Source of the DNA: JANXZS01 sp963797255
Lineage (GTDB): Bacteria; Acidobacteriota; Terriglobia; Terriglobales; Acidobacteriaceae
NCBI GenBank assembly: GCA_963797255.1
Contig: CAWCOV010000017.1
Coordinates: 124,001 to 188,000, forward strand
Direction of reading: 5' to 3'
DNA: 64,000 nucleotides
This document shows, one piece after another, positions 29,451 to 38,690 of the stretch. The notes under the pieces were generated by a model. That model was given only the letters and a program-made list of their open reading frames with translations. It was not told the origin of the DNA and did not search any database. Position numbers and translations under genes: made by a program. Every line of letters begins with the position of its first letter. The stretch's first letter is position 1.

Positions 29451-31106
29451 TCAATACGTACCGAGTGTCACCCGTACGACCTTGTATTTTCCCTTCGCGA
29501 AATTCAAGCCGAAGTCAGTCTGATCGCCATTCAGAATACGGCCCATCTTCCAGGTTCCGTCCTGATATTGGCCTTCTTCCGCGGTCAGGATCTGCATGTG
29601 TACATGCGGATCTGCTGGTTGTGGTTTGAAAACGACGCGAGCAGAGAAGCCAGCCACCAGGAACTCATTCTCGGAAATCTGCACCACGAGCGCGCGTCCG
29701 GATATGTCCTTGGTGCCCTCAGCTTTGGCCTCGCCGTACTGCGGCAATCCAAACGAGACGGTCGCCTGCCATTTTCCGAAGTCGAGAGTCGAGACAGGCT
29801 GTCCTTTTTCCTCAACCGCCGTCTTTAGCTTTCCTTCGAAGTTCCACGCCGCAATTTCGCGGTTCATGGGTTCAATGAGGGTGTAATTCTCGCCGTGCAG
29901 TTTCGGGTATTCGCCTTTGTCGAGCGTCCATCCAGTTTCGTCAATGCCGAAGGGCGAAAAGCCAATTGCTCCCTTGCCGAGCGCATAGAAAAAGTAAGAC
30001 GCATAACGGTCGCCGAGCCCTGTTTCCGGTACCCACATTGCATTGTCGGGCCGTTGATACGCGGCAAGAACCTGCCGGTAGAGGGTCGAGTCGTCAATAT
30101 AGATATCCGGCCCAATCATGTCGATGTTGTGAGCCGCTGCCTTCCAGACATCGATCATGTGAGGGACCGAACCGCCGCTGGGATAGCGGCTTCCCGGATC
30201 GGTCGTGCCCAGCCATACGTTGCAATACATGGGAATTGGGTAGACTGCTTTTCCCGCAGCAACAATCTGGTCAATGTAATGTGCAACCGAATATGCGGCA
30301 AAATTTTCGTCCGCATCCGGGCCGAACACCTGCTTCCAGGTGCCGGGTTGCTTGTGCATCGCCTTCACAAACTCCGAAGGCACCGGAGCGTCGAACTGCT
30401 TCTCTGCCATCGGAGAATAATCTCGCACCGTACCGAGTGAGCCGGATTCGTTCTCCACCTGGATCATTAAAATCGTGTGCTGGGTCGCATCCACTTCCTT
30501 GACATGCTGCACCAGCGCGGTGAACGCACGCTTATCGGCGTCGAGATTCTCTTGCGAGTTGGGCGAGAGCACGTCAATGGGCTCGCCACGAGGATCGATC
30601 ATGCGCGGGTGATGCGTCGTGTCAGTCTTTACCCACGTCGGAACGTAATGCATCTTGCCGTTCTTCCACGTGCCGAACCATAGCAAAACCAGGTGTACGT
30701 TATTCGCACGCGATTGATTGACGAGCAGATCAACGGTGCTGAAGTCGAATTTCCCCGGCTGTGGCTCCATCTGCTCCCAATAGATGGGAGCCTCAATGGT
30801 GTTCACGTGCATCGATTTGATCGTTGGCCAAACTTCCGGCAAAGTGTCAGCCCACGAACTTGAGTTGTTAATCTGTGCCCCGAGAATCAGATAGGGTTTC
30901 CCATCCATCAGGAAGGCATAGCGCCCATCTTTCTGAACTATCTTCGGCATTTCCACGGCAGATGCGACCGCTGCGGGCAACAAAACCAATGCCAACGCGA
31001 ACAGGATGAACTTCGCATTTGGGCCAAAAAGATTCTTGCTGAATTTCCGAACCGAACTTAAGAGACCACCTGAAATAGAACTTCCTGCAAACGTTTTCTC
31101 GCTCAC
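29451..31106 (-). CDS. secreted GH35-like beta-galactosidase (DUF5597 type)
   Basis: A protein of 551 residues. After a long N-region comes a membrane/signal segment (AKFILFALALVLLPAAVASAV), then a TIM-barrel glycoside hydrolase (about 60-400) with YLILGAQINNSSSW, EAPIYWEQMEPQPGKFDF and QVENESGS. The Glu in VENE fits the acid/base catalyst of clan A, and WVPETGLGD provides a candidate nucleophile Glu. A beta-sandwich C-terminal domain follows. It probably removes terminal beta-linked galactose or arabinose from plant or microbial polysaccharide in the periplasm or outside. Start GTG 31106 is supported by GGGGAGG seven bases upstream. Confidence 0.85.
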   Translation of the reverse strand: MSEKTFAGSSISGGLLSSVRKFSKNLFGPNAKFILFALALVLLPAAVASAVEMPKIVQKDGRYAFLMDGKPYLILGAQINNSSSWADTLPEVWPTIKSMHVNTIEAPIYWEQMEPQPGKFDFSTVDLLVNQSRANNVHLVLLWFGTWKNGKMHYVPTWVKTDTTHHPRMIDPRGEPIDVLSPNSQENLDADKRAFTALVQHVKEVDATQHTILMIQVENESGSLGTVRDYSPMAEKQFDAPVPSEFVKAMHKQPGTWKQVFGPDADENFAAYSVAHYIDQIVAAGKAVYPIPMYCNVWLGTTDPGSRYPSGGSVPHMIDVWKAAAHNIDMIGPDIYIDDSTLYRQVLAAYQRPDNAMWVPETGLGDRYASYFFYALGKGAIGFSPFGIDETGWTLDKGEYPKLHGENYTLIEPMNREIAAWNFEGKLKTAVEEKGQPVSTLDFGKWQATVSFGLPQYGEAKAEGTKDISGRALVVQISENEFLVAGFSARVVFKPQPADPHVHMQILTAEEGQYQDGTWKMGRILNGDQTDFGLNFAKGKYKVVRVTLGTY

Positions 31107-31259
31107 CTACATACCTCCCCAATGAGGGAACTTCAAAGATTGTTATGGAACGTCGTCGATAAGCATACGCGAGGAGTAGTCGCCGGAGCGAGAGAAGTCA
31201 TAGCGAGGAGCAGTTGCTGGAAATCGGGCGGCTCGAGGGCACACGAATAGATCGGAATT

Positions 31260-31745
31260 TCAGTCTTTACGATCAATAGAACGCAGCCGCGCTCCTGCGG
31301 ATTCGCGATTCCCGGTGGCCGGTTTCAGCGATCCGGCTTTACCCAATCCAAACGCCGGCATGTTTGTATAGATGGTCTCGAACGTGCCAGGAGAGGCCGC
31401 GTATGTCTCATGCCATATTCCAACCGATCCGTCGGTTCCAACGGATTTGTTGAAGGCGTGCCAAGCGGGAAGATGCGCCGCGTCTTTATTCATTGCGTAG
31501 GCAAGCAACTGCTCCATCGATCGCCAATACTGAATCATGATCGTGGTTCGCCCAAACCACATTTCTGCGTGAAGTAAGCCCATCTCCGGATGACGCTTGA
31601 GTTCCGTGATCATGGGAGGCATAGCCAAGAACACCGGCCACCATTTATGCACCTTCAATGGATTGTTCACGCGCATCCCGATCAGGAAGACGACAAAGTC
31701 TCCATCCAAGCTGGCGGTCAGACGTTCTCTGAGTATCCTGGACAT
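31260..31745 (-). CDS. DUF4188-type protein
   Basis: A protein of 161 residues. The family-typical run is clear: FVVFLIGMRVNNPLKVHKWW near the N-terminus, then HAEMWFGRTTIMIQYWRS, HLPAWHAFNKSVGTDGSVGIWHETY and a NMPAFGLGKA ending. Members of this family are dimeric alpha/beta-barrel-like proteins, often labelled monooxygenase-like, but no activity is proven. ATG 31745 is chosen because GGGAGGA stands four bases before it. It lies 83 bp upstream of the transhydrogenase-beta stop in the same orientation but is not obviously linked to it. Confidence 0.75.
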   Translation of the reverse strand: MSRILRERLTASLDGDFVVFLIGMRVNNPLKVHKWWPVFLAMPPMITELKRHPEMGLLHAEMWFGRTTIMIQYWRSMEQLLAYAMNKDAAHLPAWHAFNKSVGTDGSVGIWHETYAASPGTFETIYTNMPAFGLGKAGSLKPATGNRESAGARLRSIDRKD

Positions 31746-31828
31746 TGGTTCCTCCCATCGAAGGCCACGCAACAGGCAATCGGAGTTGCCATCCTACCAG
31801 TATGCTGCGATGCGACGAAAGCAAGTCT

Positions 31829-33223
31829 CTAGACGTGCTGTACGGCTTGCGCCAGTTGCGTGAGAGATCCTTTGGCGTCGCCGTAGAGCATGCTGGTGCA
31901 GCTCTTGAAGAACAGGGGATTCTCCAGTCCGGAAAAGCCGCGACCCTGGCCGCGCTTGAGCACGATGACGGATTTTGCGCGGTCCACTTCGAGGATCGGC
32001 ATGCCAGCTATCAGCGATGTTGGATTGTCGCGTGCGTCGGGATTGACCACGTCGTTTGCACCAATCACCACCACCACATCCGTCGAGGGAAATTCAGGAT
32101 TAATCTGCTCCATTTCATAAAGAGAAGAGTAGGGAACATTCGCTTCAGCGAGCAAAACATTCATGTGTCCCGGCATGCGGCCCGCAACCGGATGAATCGC
32201 ATACTTCACCGACACGCCGCGCCCTTCGAGCAACTCACCAAGCTCACGAACAGCGTGCTGCGCCTGTGCGGTCGCCAGTCCGTACCCAGGCACGAAAACG
32301 ACGCGGGTTGCGTAGGCGAGTTGCACGGCAACGTCTTCGGTTGAAGTCTCGCGCATTACCCCGCCGGAGCCCGCCTGCGCGTGCACTGCCGCTGAACCGA
32401 ATCCGCCGAAGAGCACATTTACGATCGAACGGTTCATCGCTTTGCACATGAGGATAGATAGAATCAGGCCGGAGAATCCGTCGAGCGTGCCGGCGATGAT
32501 CAACACGTTATTCGACAGCACAAAGCCGGTTGCCGCAGCCGCCAGTCCTGCATAAGAGTTCAGCAGCGACATCACTACCGGCATGTCCGCCGAGCCGATC
32601 GGGATCACCAGCATTACGCCAAACAGAAACGCAGTACCCACCATGATGTAAAACGCGATCGCGGCCTGAGGATGCACCAAGGTGTAAATAAAGCTGCCGA
32701 GTGTCGTCAGAAAAATAGCGGCATTCAGAACCTGCTGGCCCCTGAATTGAACCGGCGTTCCTCGGATAACTCCCTGCAATTTGCCGGATGCGATCAGCGA
32801 GCCCGTTGTTGTGAGTGCGCCCAGCATCACTTCAAATCCAAGGGCGCTGCGCGTAAACAAATTCATTGTTCCGCCGCGCACAGAGTATTCGGCGATACCT
32901 ACGAGAGCAGCCGCGATAGCCCCAAATGCATGCGAGAGCGCAGTCCGTTGCGGCATCGCAGTCATCGGAACCCAGATGGCCATCAGCGCACCGACGATAG
33001 ATCCAATCACAAGGCCAGCGATAATCCATTCGTAACTGACGATCTCCTTGTGCATCAGCGTGCCGATGATGGCTGCCAGCATTCCACCTTCGGCCAGGAA
33101 CATGCCGCGGCGCGCAGTGTCAGGATGCGACATCGCCTTAAGCCCAAGAATGAAAAGCACAGAAGCCAGCAGGTAAGTCGCTTCGATGAAGTAGGAAGAG
33201 GTCGTCATCGCTTCCGTGGTCAT
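31829..33223 (-). CDS. pntB: NAD(P) transhydrogenase subunit beta
   Basis: A protein of 464 residues: about nine transmembrane helices (domain II) up to residue 260, then the soluble NADP(H)-binding domain III (about 285-464) with VFVPGYGLATAQAQHAV, the GRMPGHMNVLLAEANVPY motif and VVVIGANDVVNPDA. It couples hydride transfer from NADH to NADP+ to proton entry, supplying NADPH. Its ATG overlaps the pntA2 stop by four bases (ATGA), so translation is coupled. Order on the minus strand is pntA1, pntA2, pntB. Confidence 0.95.
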   Translation of the reverse strand: MTTEAMTTSSYFIEATYLLASVLFILGLKAMSHPDTARRGMFLAEGGMLAAIIGTLMHKEIVSYEWIIAGLVIGSIVGALMAIWVPMTAMPQRTALSHAFGAIAAALVGIAEYSVRGGTMNLFTRSALGFEVMLGALTTTGSLIASGKLQGVIRGTPVQFRGQQVLNAAIFLTTLGSFIYTLVHPQAAIAFYIMVGTAFLFGVMLVIPIGSADMPVVMSLLNSYAGLAAAATGFVLSNNVLIIAGTLDGFSGLILSILMCKAMNRSIVNVLFGGFGSAAVHAQAGSGGVMRETSTEDVAVQLAYATRVVFVPGYGLATAQAQHAVRELGELLEGRGVSVKYAIHPVAGRMPGHMNVLLAEANVPYSSLYEMEQINPEFPSTDVVVVIGANDVVNPDARDNPTSLIAGMPILEVDRAKSVIVLKRGQGRGFSGLENPLFFKSCTSMLYGDAKGSLTQLAQAVQHV

Positions 33224-33537
33224 TTCTGCGCCGCCTTCTCAATCTGGGCAGGCTTTCTCTTTTGAAACATCTTTAGCATGCGGTCCGTGATGCCGAATCC
33301 GCCGACTACGTTGATCGTTGCCGTGGTTACCGCGATGAATCCCAGAATCGTCGAGAACCGCGAATGGTGTGCGCCCGCGATTACAATCGATCCAATCAGC
33401 GATATGCCGGATATGGCATTCGTGGCCGACATGAGCGGCGTGTGCAGCAGCGGCGGCACGCGAGAGATTACCTGGTAGCCGAGAAAAGCGGCCAGCGCGA
33501 AGACGTAGACGGATGCGATCAGTACGGCAGGGTTCAT
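33220..33537 (-). CDS. pntA2: NAD(P) transhydrogenase subunit alpha part 2
   Basis: A membrane protein of 105 residues with three to four helices (VLIASVYVFALAAFLGYQVI, PLMSATNAISGISLIGSIVIAG, TILGFIAVTTATINVVGGF). It is the C-terminal, membrane part of the alpha subunit, encoded separately as in many non-enteric bacteria. The usual signature HTPLMSATNAISGI is present. ATG 33537 is selected; a longer frame to 33603 overlaps pntA1 and adds nothing conserved. The ATGA overlap with pntB fixes the operon. Confidence 0.92.
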   Translation of the reverse strand: MNPAVLIASVYVFALAAFLGYQVISRVPPLLHTPLMSATNAISGISLIGSIVIAGAHHSRFSTILGFIAVTTATINVVGGFGITDRMLKMFQKRKPAQIEKAAQK

Positions 33538-33565
33538 CGTTTTACTCGCTTTGTTCTTTCTCGGT

Positions 33566-34711
33566 TCAATGTGTCGCAGCAGCTTCAAGAACCGCCGCCA
33601 CACGTGTATTCGTCACCTTGCCATCGTGGGCCACGCACGATCCGGAGAGAATCTCATCATTGAAATCGACTGAGAGCTCTCCTTTCTTAACAATCAGCGC
33701 CAGAAAGTTCACAATGTTGCGCGAATACAACTGGCTGGCATGGACGGGAACGCTCATGGCCAAATTCAAAGGCGCCAGAAGTGTGACTCCATTCACCACA
33801 ACTGTTTCTCCTGGTTGCGTGAGTTCGCAATTGCCTCCCGCGGGCGCAGCCAGATCTACTATCAGCGAGCCCGGTCGCATTCCCTCTACCGCGTCCTTGC
33901 GAATGAGCAGCGGTGCACGCCGCCCAGGCACGGCGGCCGTCGTGATGATGACATCGGTATACTTTGCCGTCTTTGCGATCAAATCACGGCCGCGATCCAG
34001 AGCCTCTTCGCTCAACTCCTTGGCATAGCCGCCCTTGTCTTCAGCGTTAATTCCGCCCAGATCCACGTCAAGAAACTTAGCTCCGAGAGATCGGACCTGC
34101 TCACCCGCAGCTGCGCGCACATCGTATGCTTCAACAACGGCTCCGAGGCGTCGTGCAGTGGCGATGGCCTGCAAACCTGCAACGCCTGCCCCAATTACGA
34201 ACACCTTCGCGGGGGGAATTGTTCCTGCAGCTGTCATCAGCATGGGGAAGAGGCGCGGGAGCGTATCCGCAGCGAGCACAGCGGCTTTGTACCCGGCTAC
34301 GGTGGCCATCGAGGAAAGTGCGTCCATGGCCTGTGCCCGCGTGATGCGGGGAACCAACTCCGTTGAAAATAAAGTGACCTTGCGACTGACAGCGGTCTTC
34401 AAATCCTGTGGCGCGTCCAGCGGTCTCATGAATCCGATAACGATGCATCCTGCCTTCAGCAGTTGCTGGTCGTGAACGTCTGGAGCATTCACTACGGGCA
34501 ACAGATCGGCTGCACTTAGTAGCGCCGATCGGTCGGTGGCAATCTCTGCACCTGCCTGCGTGTAGGCTTCATCCAGCGCGCCCGCGGCCAGCCCTGCTCC
34601 TTGCTCAACCGCGATCTCGATGCCTTGGGTCACCAGCGTTTTTACGAAATCAGGCAACAGAGCGACGCGAGTCTCTCCGCTCGCTGTTTCCTTCAATATT
34701 CCGAGAAGCAC
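33566..34711 (-). CDS. pntA1: NAD(P) transhydrogenase subunit alpha part 1
   Basis: A soluble NAD(H)-binding subunit of 381 residues (domain I). It opens MLLGILKETASGETRVALLPD, shared with alanine dehydrogenases, and has the dinucleotide-binding motif VIGAGVAGLQAIATARRLGA followed by VEAYDVRAAAGEQVRSLGA, plus VIITTAAVPGRRAPLLI. The lack of alanine dehydrogenase context and the adjacent pntA2 and pntB identify it as transhydrogenase. It starts the operon; 337 bp separate it from the divergent cupin gene. Confidence 0.94.
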   Translation of the reverse strand: MLLGILKETASGETRVALLPDFVKTLVTQGIEIAVEQGAGLAAGALDEAYTQAGAEIATDRSALLSAADLLPVVNAPDVHDQQLLKAGCIVIGFMRPLDAPQDLKTAVSRKVTLFSTELVPRITRAQAMDALSSMATVAGYKAAVLAADTLPRLFPMLMTAAGTIPPAKVFVIGAGVAGLQAIATARRLGAVVEAYDVRAAAGEQVRSLGAKFLDVDLGGINAEDKGGYAKELSEEALDRGRDLIAKTAKYTDVIITTAAVPGRRAPLLIRKDAVEGMRPGSLIVDLAAPAGGNCELTQPGETVVVNGVTLLAPLNLAMSVPVHASQLYSRNIVNFLALIVKKGELSVDFNDEILSGSCVAHDGKVTNTRVAAVLEAAATH

Positions 34712-35048
34712 GCCACCCTCCTGATAACTCTTTCCTGCGATTTCCTTGCGCGCCGGTAGTTCGTGCCGCGAACACGCCAGGCGTTTCGCCTACGCCTATC
34801 CTGCGTAAATTACTCAGGATTGAATTTTTTAGCCGTTTGGGATAACCCAGCCGTTATATCACTTCAAGGGTTCGCCTAACGATAAGCTTTGCACGGGGTC
34901 GCCGGTACTGAATGTGATCTGGCGCAGCCTTCTTCATATTTCTTAAGAGAGGCACGAGTTCTGAAACGAATCGAATTAATCCGTCGACGGGTAATTCACA
35001 ACCATGTAGATTTCAATGACGATTCTGTTACAAGGAGAGCAATTCGGA
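34712..35048. other. divergent intergenic region between pntA1 and cupin gene
   Basis: About 340 bp with no coding frame that I trust. It should contain the transhydrogenase promoter to the left and the cupin promoter to the right. I see no operator that I can assign. Confidence 0.45.
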
Positions 35049-35468
35049 ATGGAGAGCAGAAAGACATTTCTCGTTTTTGGAGAGAAGGTGGAAGTCCTGG
35101 TTTCCGGCGAAGTCACAAATGGTGACAGCGCGATGATGATTCAAACCTCCCCGCCGGGTGGTGGTCCGCCGCCACATCGCCACCTGAAGGAAGATGAATT
35201 CTTCTGCGTTCTCGAAGGAAGATTCGAGATGTTGACCGAAGGCCAGTGGAATCCGGTGCCCAAGGGAGAGATGGTTTTTGCCCCGCGTAATCATTGGCAT
35301 ACTTTTCGGAATGCCGGAGACAGTGACGGCAGAATGCAGGTCATTGTCAGCCCGTCTGGTCTGGAAAAGTATCTCGAAGCAATCAGTCCCCTGATTCTGC
35401 CCGACGACATGGCTAAACTCATGGAAATATCGGAACAGTTCGGCATTGAATATCTGCCGCCAGCCTGA
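35049..35468 (+). CDS. small cupin-domain protein
   Basis: A protein of 139 residues that is a single cupin barrel. Motif 1 is GGGPPPHRHLKEDEFFCVLEG, with the two His and the Glu that usually bind a metal, and motif 2 is APRNHWHTFRNAGD with the third His. The metal-ligand set is complete, so an enzyme or small-molecule sensor is possible; the substrate is unknown. ATG 35049 is preferred for the AAGGAG upstream; the ATG at 35016 would add 11 residues. The stop abuts the stop of the convergent glycerate kinase gene with no terminator. Confidence 0.82.
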   Translation: MESRKTFLVFGEKVEVLVSGEVTNGDSAMMIQTSPPGGGPPPHRHLKEDEFFCVLEGRFEMLTEGQWNPVPKGEMVFAPRNHWHTFRNAGDSDGRMQVIVSPSGLEKYLEAISPLILPDDMAKLMEISEQFGIEYLPPA

Positions 35469-36923
35469 TTAATTCTTCGGATCGAAATCCTTGTCCGCAA
35501 TGAGCAGGCGCAGATCGCGCAGGTTGTGGCCCGTCGGCCCCGTCACTACGCTATCTCCCAGGGCGGTGAACAGTGGGCAGGCGTCGAATTCTGCTAAAGA
35601 AGCCGCCGGATCGAAGCCGAACGACTCCGCCCTGCTCACTGTGGACGTATCGGCAATCGCCCCTGCCGCCGGGCTGTTTCCGTCGATTCCGTCTGACCCG
35701 GCGCTGAACGCCACTAATGCCTCACCTTTGTACTTCGCCAGGTCAATTGCGCAGGCCAAGGCAAATTGCTGATTGCGACCTCCTGCCCCCACAGGGCCAT
35801 CCAGCCGGACGGTTACTTCTCCACCGGAAACGAGGCAGAATCGCGGATGTTCCTGCCGCAACGCGTGGAAGCGCCCCAGCAGGTAACTCGCCGCTTTCGT
35901 GTAGTCCCAATCGTCACACGAGTCGTCAATCACGACCTTGTAGCCCAGAGAGCGCGCGTAGTCCCGTGCAGCATTGATGAAGTCGTGGCCGGAAAGCAGC
36001 GTGTCCAGCCCGATGCTTCCCGCGCCAAACGGATCACTTCCAGACGCAACCGGCATCGCTACAGAACGCGAGAGCCCAGACGCAGAGATCGCCCCCGACT
36101 GGTTCGCGCCATCTTTCAGCCCGGGTGTTTCCGGCAGATCAGGGCGCTGAAAGAATGCGCGCACGGACTTCGGGAACTTCTCCATCAGGTCAAAGCGCGA
36201 AATAATCTCGCGAGTCTGCGCTACCGTCGTGCGGTCGGGCAGGGTAGGGGAGGATGCAAGCGCATCCATGTGCCGCAGCGGAACGTCCGGCAGCAGCAGG
36301 GAGAACTTGGTAGCGTCCGGCGCGGCCAGGGCCAGCCGTCCGCCTTTTACAGCGGAAAAATGCTTGCGAACGGTATTGATCTCAGCGATCGTGGCTCCGC
36401 TGGAAACAAGCGCCTCGTGAAAGGCCATCGTGTCTTCCAAGGGAATCGTTCGATCCAGAGGAAGCTCGAACATCGCCGAGCCTCCTCCGCTGATCAGGAA
36501 AAAGATGAATGTGTCTTTTCTGGCGCGATGGAGCATGTGCAGAGCCTGTTTTGCCGAGTCGAACGACCCCTTATCCGGCAAAGGATGGCCCCCGGCAAAA
36601 TAGCGAATTCTCCAATTGCGCTTTTTTGGAATGTAAGGTGAGCAACACATTCCCCTTAATCCTTTGCGTCGGGGCATGCGATCAAGCAGCGTTTCCAGCA
36701 TGGGCAGAGCCGCTTTCCCTATGGCGATAACCAGAATCTGCTTGAACTTTTTCAGATCGATTCGTGAAGGCGGGAGCAGTGGGGAGATCGTTCGCACAAG
36801 CGTGTTGCCTTCAAAGCGCAAGTGCCTGTCGAATGCAGCTTCAATGCTGCACGCATCGAGTGAGCGTCGGAAAATCTCGTCGGCGTCACGGTGCAACTTT
36901 TCGAGTTGAAAACTCAAAGTCAT
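35469..36923 (-). CDS. glycerate 2-kinase (DUF4147/MOFRL)
   Basis: A protein of 484 residues. It has the N-terminal DUF4147 domain (FLISGGGSAMFELP, the nucleotide-binding Gly-rich loop; FSAVKGGRLA; LLLPDVPL) and the C-terminal MOFRL domain (CLVSGGEVTVRLDGPVGAGGRNQQFAL, AFSAGSDGIDGNSPAAGAIAD). These enzymes phosphorylate D-glycerate to 2-phosphoglycerate, feeding lower glycolysis; older annotations call them hydroxypyruvate reductase. One short insertion-like stretch (GANQSGAISASG) is present near the middle. The ATG overlaps the hydrolase stop by four bases, so the two genes are coupled. Confidence 0.9.
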   Translation of the reverse strand: MTLSFQLEKLHRDADEIFRRSLDACSIEAAFDRHLRFEGNTLVRTISPLLPPSRIDLKKFKQILVIAIGKAALPMLETLLDRMPRRKGLRGMCCSPYIPKKRNWRIRYFAGGHPLPDKGSFDSAKQALHMLHRARKDTFIFFLISGGGSAMFELPLDRTIPLEDTMAFHEALVSSGATIAEINTVRKHFSAVKGGRLALAAPDATKFSLLLPDVPLRHMDALASSPTLPDRTTVAQTREIISRFDLMEKFPKSVRAFFQRPDLPETPGLKDGANQSGAISASGLSRSVAMPVASGSDPFGAGSIGLDTLLSGHDFINAARDYARSLGYKVVIDDSCDDWDYTKAASYLLGRFHALRQEHPRFCLVSGGEVTVRLDGPVGAGGRNQQFALACAIDLAKYKGEALVAFSAGSDGIDGNSPAAGAIADTSTVSRAESFGFDPAASLAEFDACPLFTALGDSVVTGPTGHNLRDLRLLIADKDFDPKN

Positions 36924-37621
36924 CTGATACTCATCCCGGAGCCCTGTATGCTCGTCCGAAGAGCAAAGCTCGCAACCAGCCAGCTGCGAATTGCCGTTTG
37001 TACCTGGTCAAGTTTCCCTGCGAAGAAGTGATCAGCGCCTTCCACCCACACGGTTTGGGCCGGTGGGCGCACAGTCGCAATCACTTCTTTCAATCTTATT
37101 TTCGGGCCGTATTGATCGTTGGTGCCGCTTATAAAAAGTTTTGGCTGCGTACAGTGCGCCAGAAAATCGTATTGATAGTTGCGTCCCTCAGCGTGTACTG
37201 GAAGCCCAAGTCCCACCATGCCGTGCACTCGGGAATCGCCGCAACAAGCTTCCATGCCAACTGCCGCTCCGAATGAGAATCCTGCGAAGAGAATGGGGCG
37301 TTCAAACTCCGCATCCAGCCAGTCAAGCGCGGCACGGACGTCCTCTTTTTCGCCGCGTCCATCGTCGTGAACGCCTTCGCTGCGCCCCGTGCCGCGAAAG
37401 TTAAATCGCAACACCGGCAGGCCAAATGTTTGAAATGCCTTCATGGACTGAAAGACGACCTTGTTGTGGAAAGTCCCTCCGCCGAGCGGGTGAGGATGGC
37501 AAATCAGCACACAGAAAGGCGCGTCAACATGGCCTGCATTCAGCAGCGCTTCCAGCCGGCCGGCCGGGCCCCTCAGATCGATAGTGCGCAAGATCGCGGT
37601 GCCAATGTGGTTGGTCGTCAT
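36920..37621 (-). CDS. alpha/beta hydrolase of the YfhR/dienelactone-like group
   Basis: A protein of 233 residues. The nucleophile elbow is GFSFGAAVG (GxSxG with Ser), the oxyanion-side loop is HPHPLGGGTFHNKV, and the catalytic Asp and His fit ISGTNDQYGP and EGADHFFAGK. The early sequence CHPHPLGGGT is typical of a group of small hydrolases (often called alpha/beta superfamily proteins of the COG2945 type). AAAGGA precedes ATG 37621. It forms a translationally coupled pair with the glycerate kinase gene. The substrate is unknown. Confidence 0.85.
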   Translation of the reverse strand: MTTNHIGTAILRTIDLRGPAGRLEALLNAGHVDAPFCVLICHPHPLGGGTFHNKVVFQSMKAFQTFGLPVLRFNFRGTGRSEGVHDDGRGEKEDVRAALDWLDAEFERPILFAGFSFGAAVGMEACCGDSRVHGMVGLGLPVHAEGRNYQYDFLAHCTQPKLFISGTNDQYGPKIRLKEVIATVRPPAQTVWVEGADHFFAGKLDQVQTAIRSWLVASFALRTSIQGSGMSIR

Positions 37622-37667
37622 ACTTCCTTTCTATTGTAGTAAACCGCCTCAGGTATTCTGAAAGGAG

Positions 37668-38690
37668 ATGAACCTCGATCCCATCCTTTTGACGAAACAG
37701 CTTGTCGATATTGAGTCGACTACCTACAACGAAGGTGCGGTGGCGGCATTCCTGGCCCAGTTTCTGACTGAAAGAAAATTTGACGTGGAGAAAACTCCCG
37801 TCCTTCAGCCCGCGGAGAGCAAATTTCACGGGGACCGCGCGAATATCTATGCAGGGCGCGATGGCGAGACGCCGGACATCGTGTTTTCTACGCACATCGA
37901 TACGGTGCCACCCTTCATTCCCAGCAGCGAAGATTCGGAGTACATCTATGGCCGCGGTTCCTGCGACGCCAAGGGCATCATCGCCGCCCAAATCTCCGCA
38001 GCCGAGCAGCTCCGCGCGTCGGGAATCCGGGTAGGCCTGCTATTTGTATCCGGTGAAGAGCGCGATTCCGCCGGGGCGAAGCTTGCGAATCTTTCGCCGA
38101 AGGGAAGCCGTTTTCTCATCAACGGAGAGCCCACTGACAATCGGCTGGCGATTGCCTCCAAGGGCACGCTGCGTGCAACGATTCGCGCAACAGGCAAGAT
38201 GGCGCACTCCGCCTATCCTGAACTGGGTGACAACGCGATCCACAAGCTGATCGCAGCGCTCAAGAATATTCTCCAGCTCGAACTGCCCACGGTGGAAGGC
38301 ATCGGCCCAAGCACGCTGAACATCGGTGTGATCGAAGGGGGACGCGCCCCCAACGTCATCTCCGACCTCGCTGATGCACAAATTCTGGTGCGTCTAGTCG
38401 AAGATTCCGCAGCCACCCGTCAGGCCATCCAGAAGGCTGTCGCAGGATTGGCCGAGGTCGACTTCACCCTCGAAATTCCCTTTATGCGGATGCGGCAAAT
38501 CGATGATCTCCCAACCATGGTCGCTGCTTTCACGACTGACATCCCAGCATTAACGAATTGGGGAGAGCCCCTTCTGCTTGGTCCGGGATCCATCCACGTG
38601 GCCCACACTCCGCACGAGCGCATTGCCAAGAAAGAGCTTTTGGAAGCAGTCGATCTCTATATCAAAGTTGCCGGGCGGCTGCTGCAGTGA
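37668..38690 (+). CDS. M20-family metallopeptidase (ArgE/DapE/CPG2-like)
   Basis: A protein of 340 residues with the M20 zinc sites: FSTHIDTVPPFIPS (metal His, Asp), GRGSCDAKGIIAAQ (bridging Asp), VSGEERDSAG (catalytic Glu pair) and the closing GPGSIHVAHTPHERI. The family includes acetylornithine deacetylase and glutamate carboxypeptidase; context does not select between them. AAAGGAG is immediately adjacent to ATG 37668, unusually close for a ribosome binding site. The stop overlaps the GTG start of the next gene (GTGA). Confidence 0.87.
   Translation: MNLDPILLTKQLVDIESTTYNEGAVAAFLAQFLTERKFDVEKTPVLQPAESKFHGDRANIYAGRDGETPDIVFSTHIDTVPPFIPSSEDSEYIYGRGSCDAKGIIAAQISAAEQLRASGIRVGLLFVSGEERDSAGAKLANLSPKGSRFLINGEPTDNRLAIASKGTLRATIRATGKMAHSAYPELGDNAIHKLIAALKNILQLELPTVEGIGPSTLNIGVIEGGRAPNVISDLADAQILVRLVEDSAATRQAIQKAVAGLAEVDFTLEIPFMRMRQIDDLPTMVAAFTTDIPALTNWGEPLLLGPGSIHVAHTPHERIAKKELLEAVDLYIKVAGRLLQ

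Noticed and set aside
31130..31220. Imperfect repeat of GCGAGGAG-type sequence between the GH35-like gene and the DUF4188 gene
   Set aside because: Only about 17 of 22 positions agree and the units are purine-rich; chance similarity is likely.
35766..36641. Plus-strand frame of 291 codons over the glycerate kinase gene
   Set aside because: Antisense shadow with no family-like sequence.
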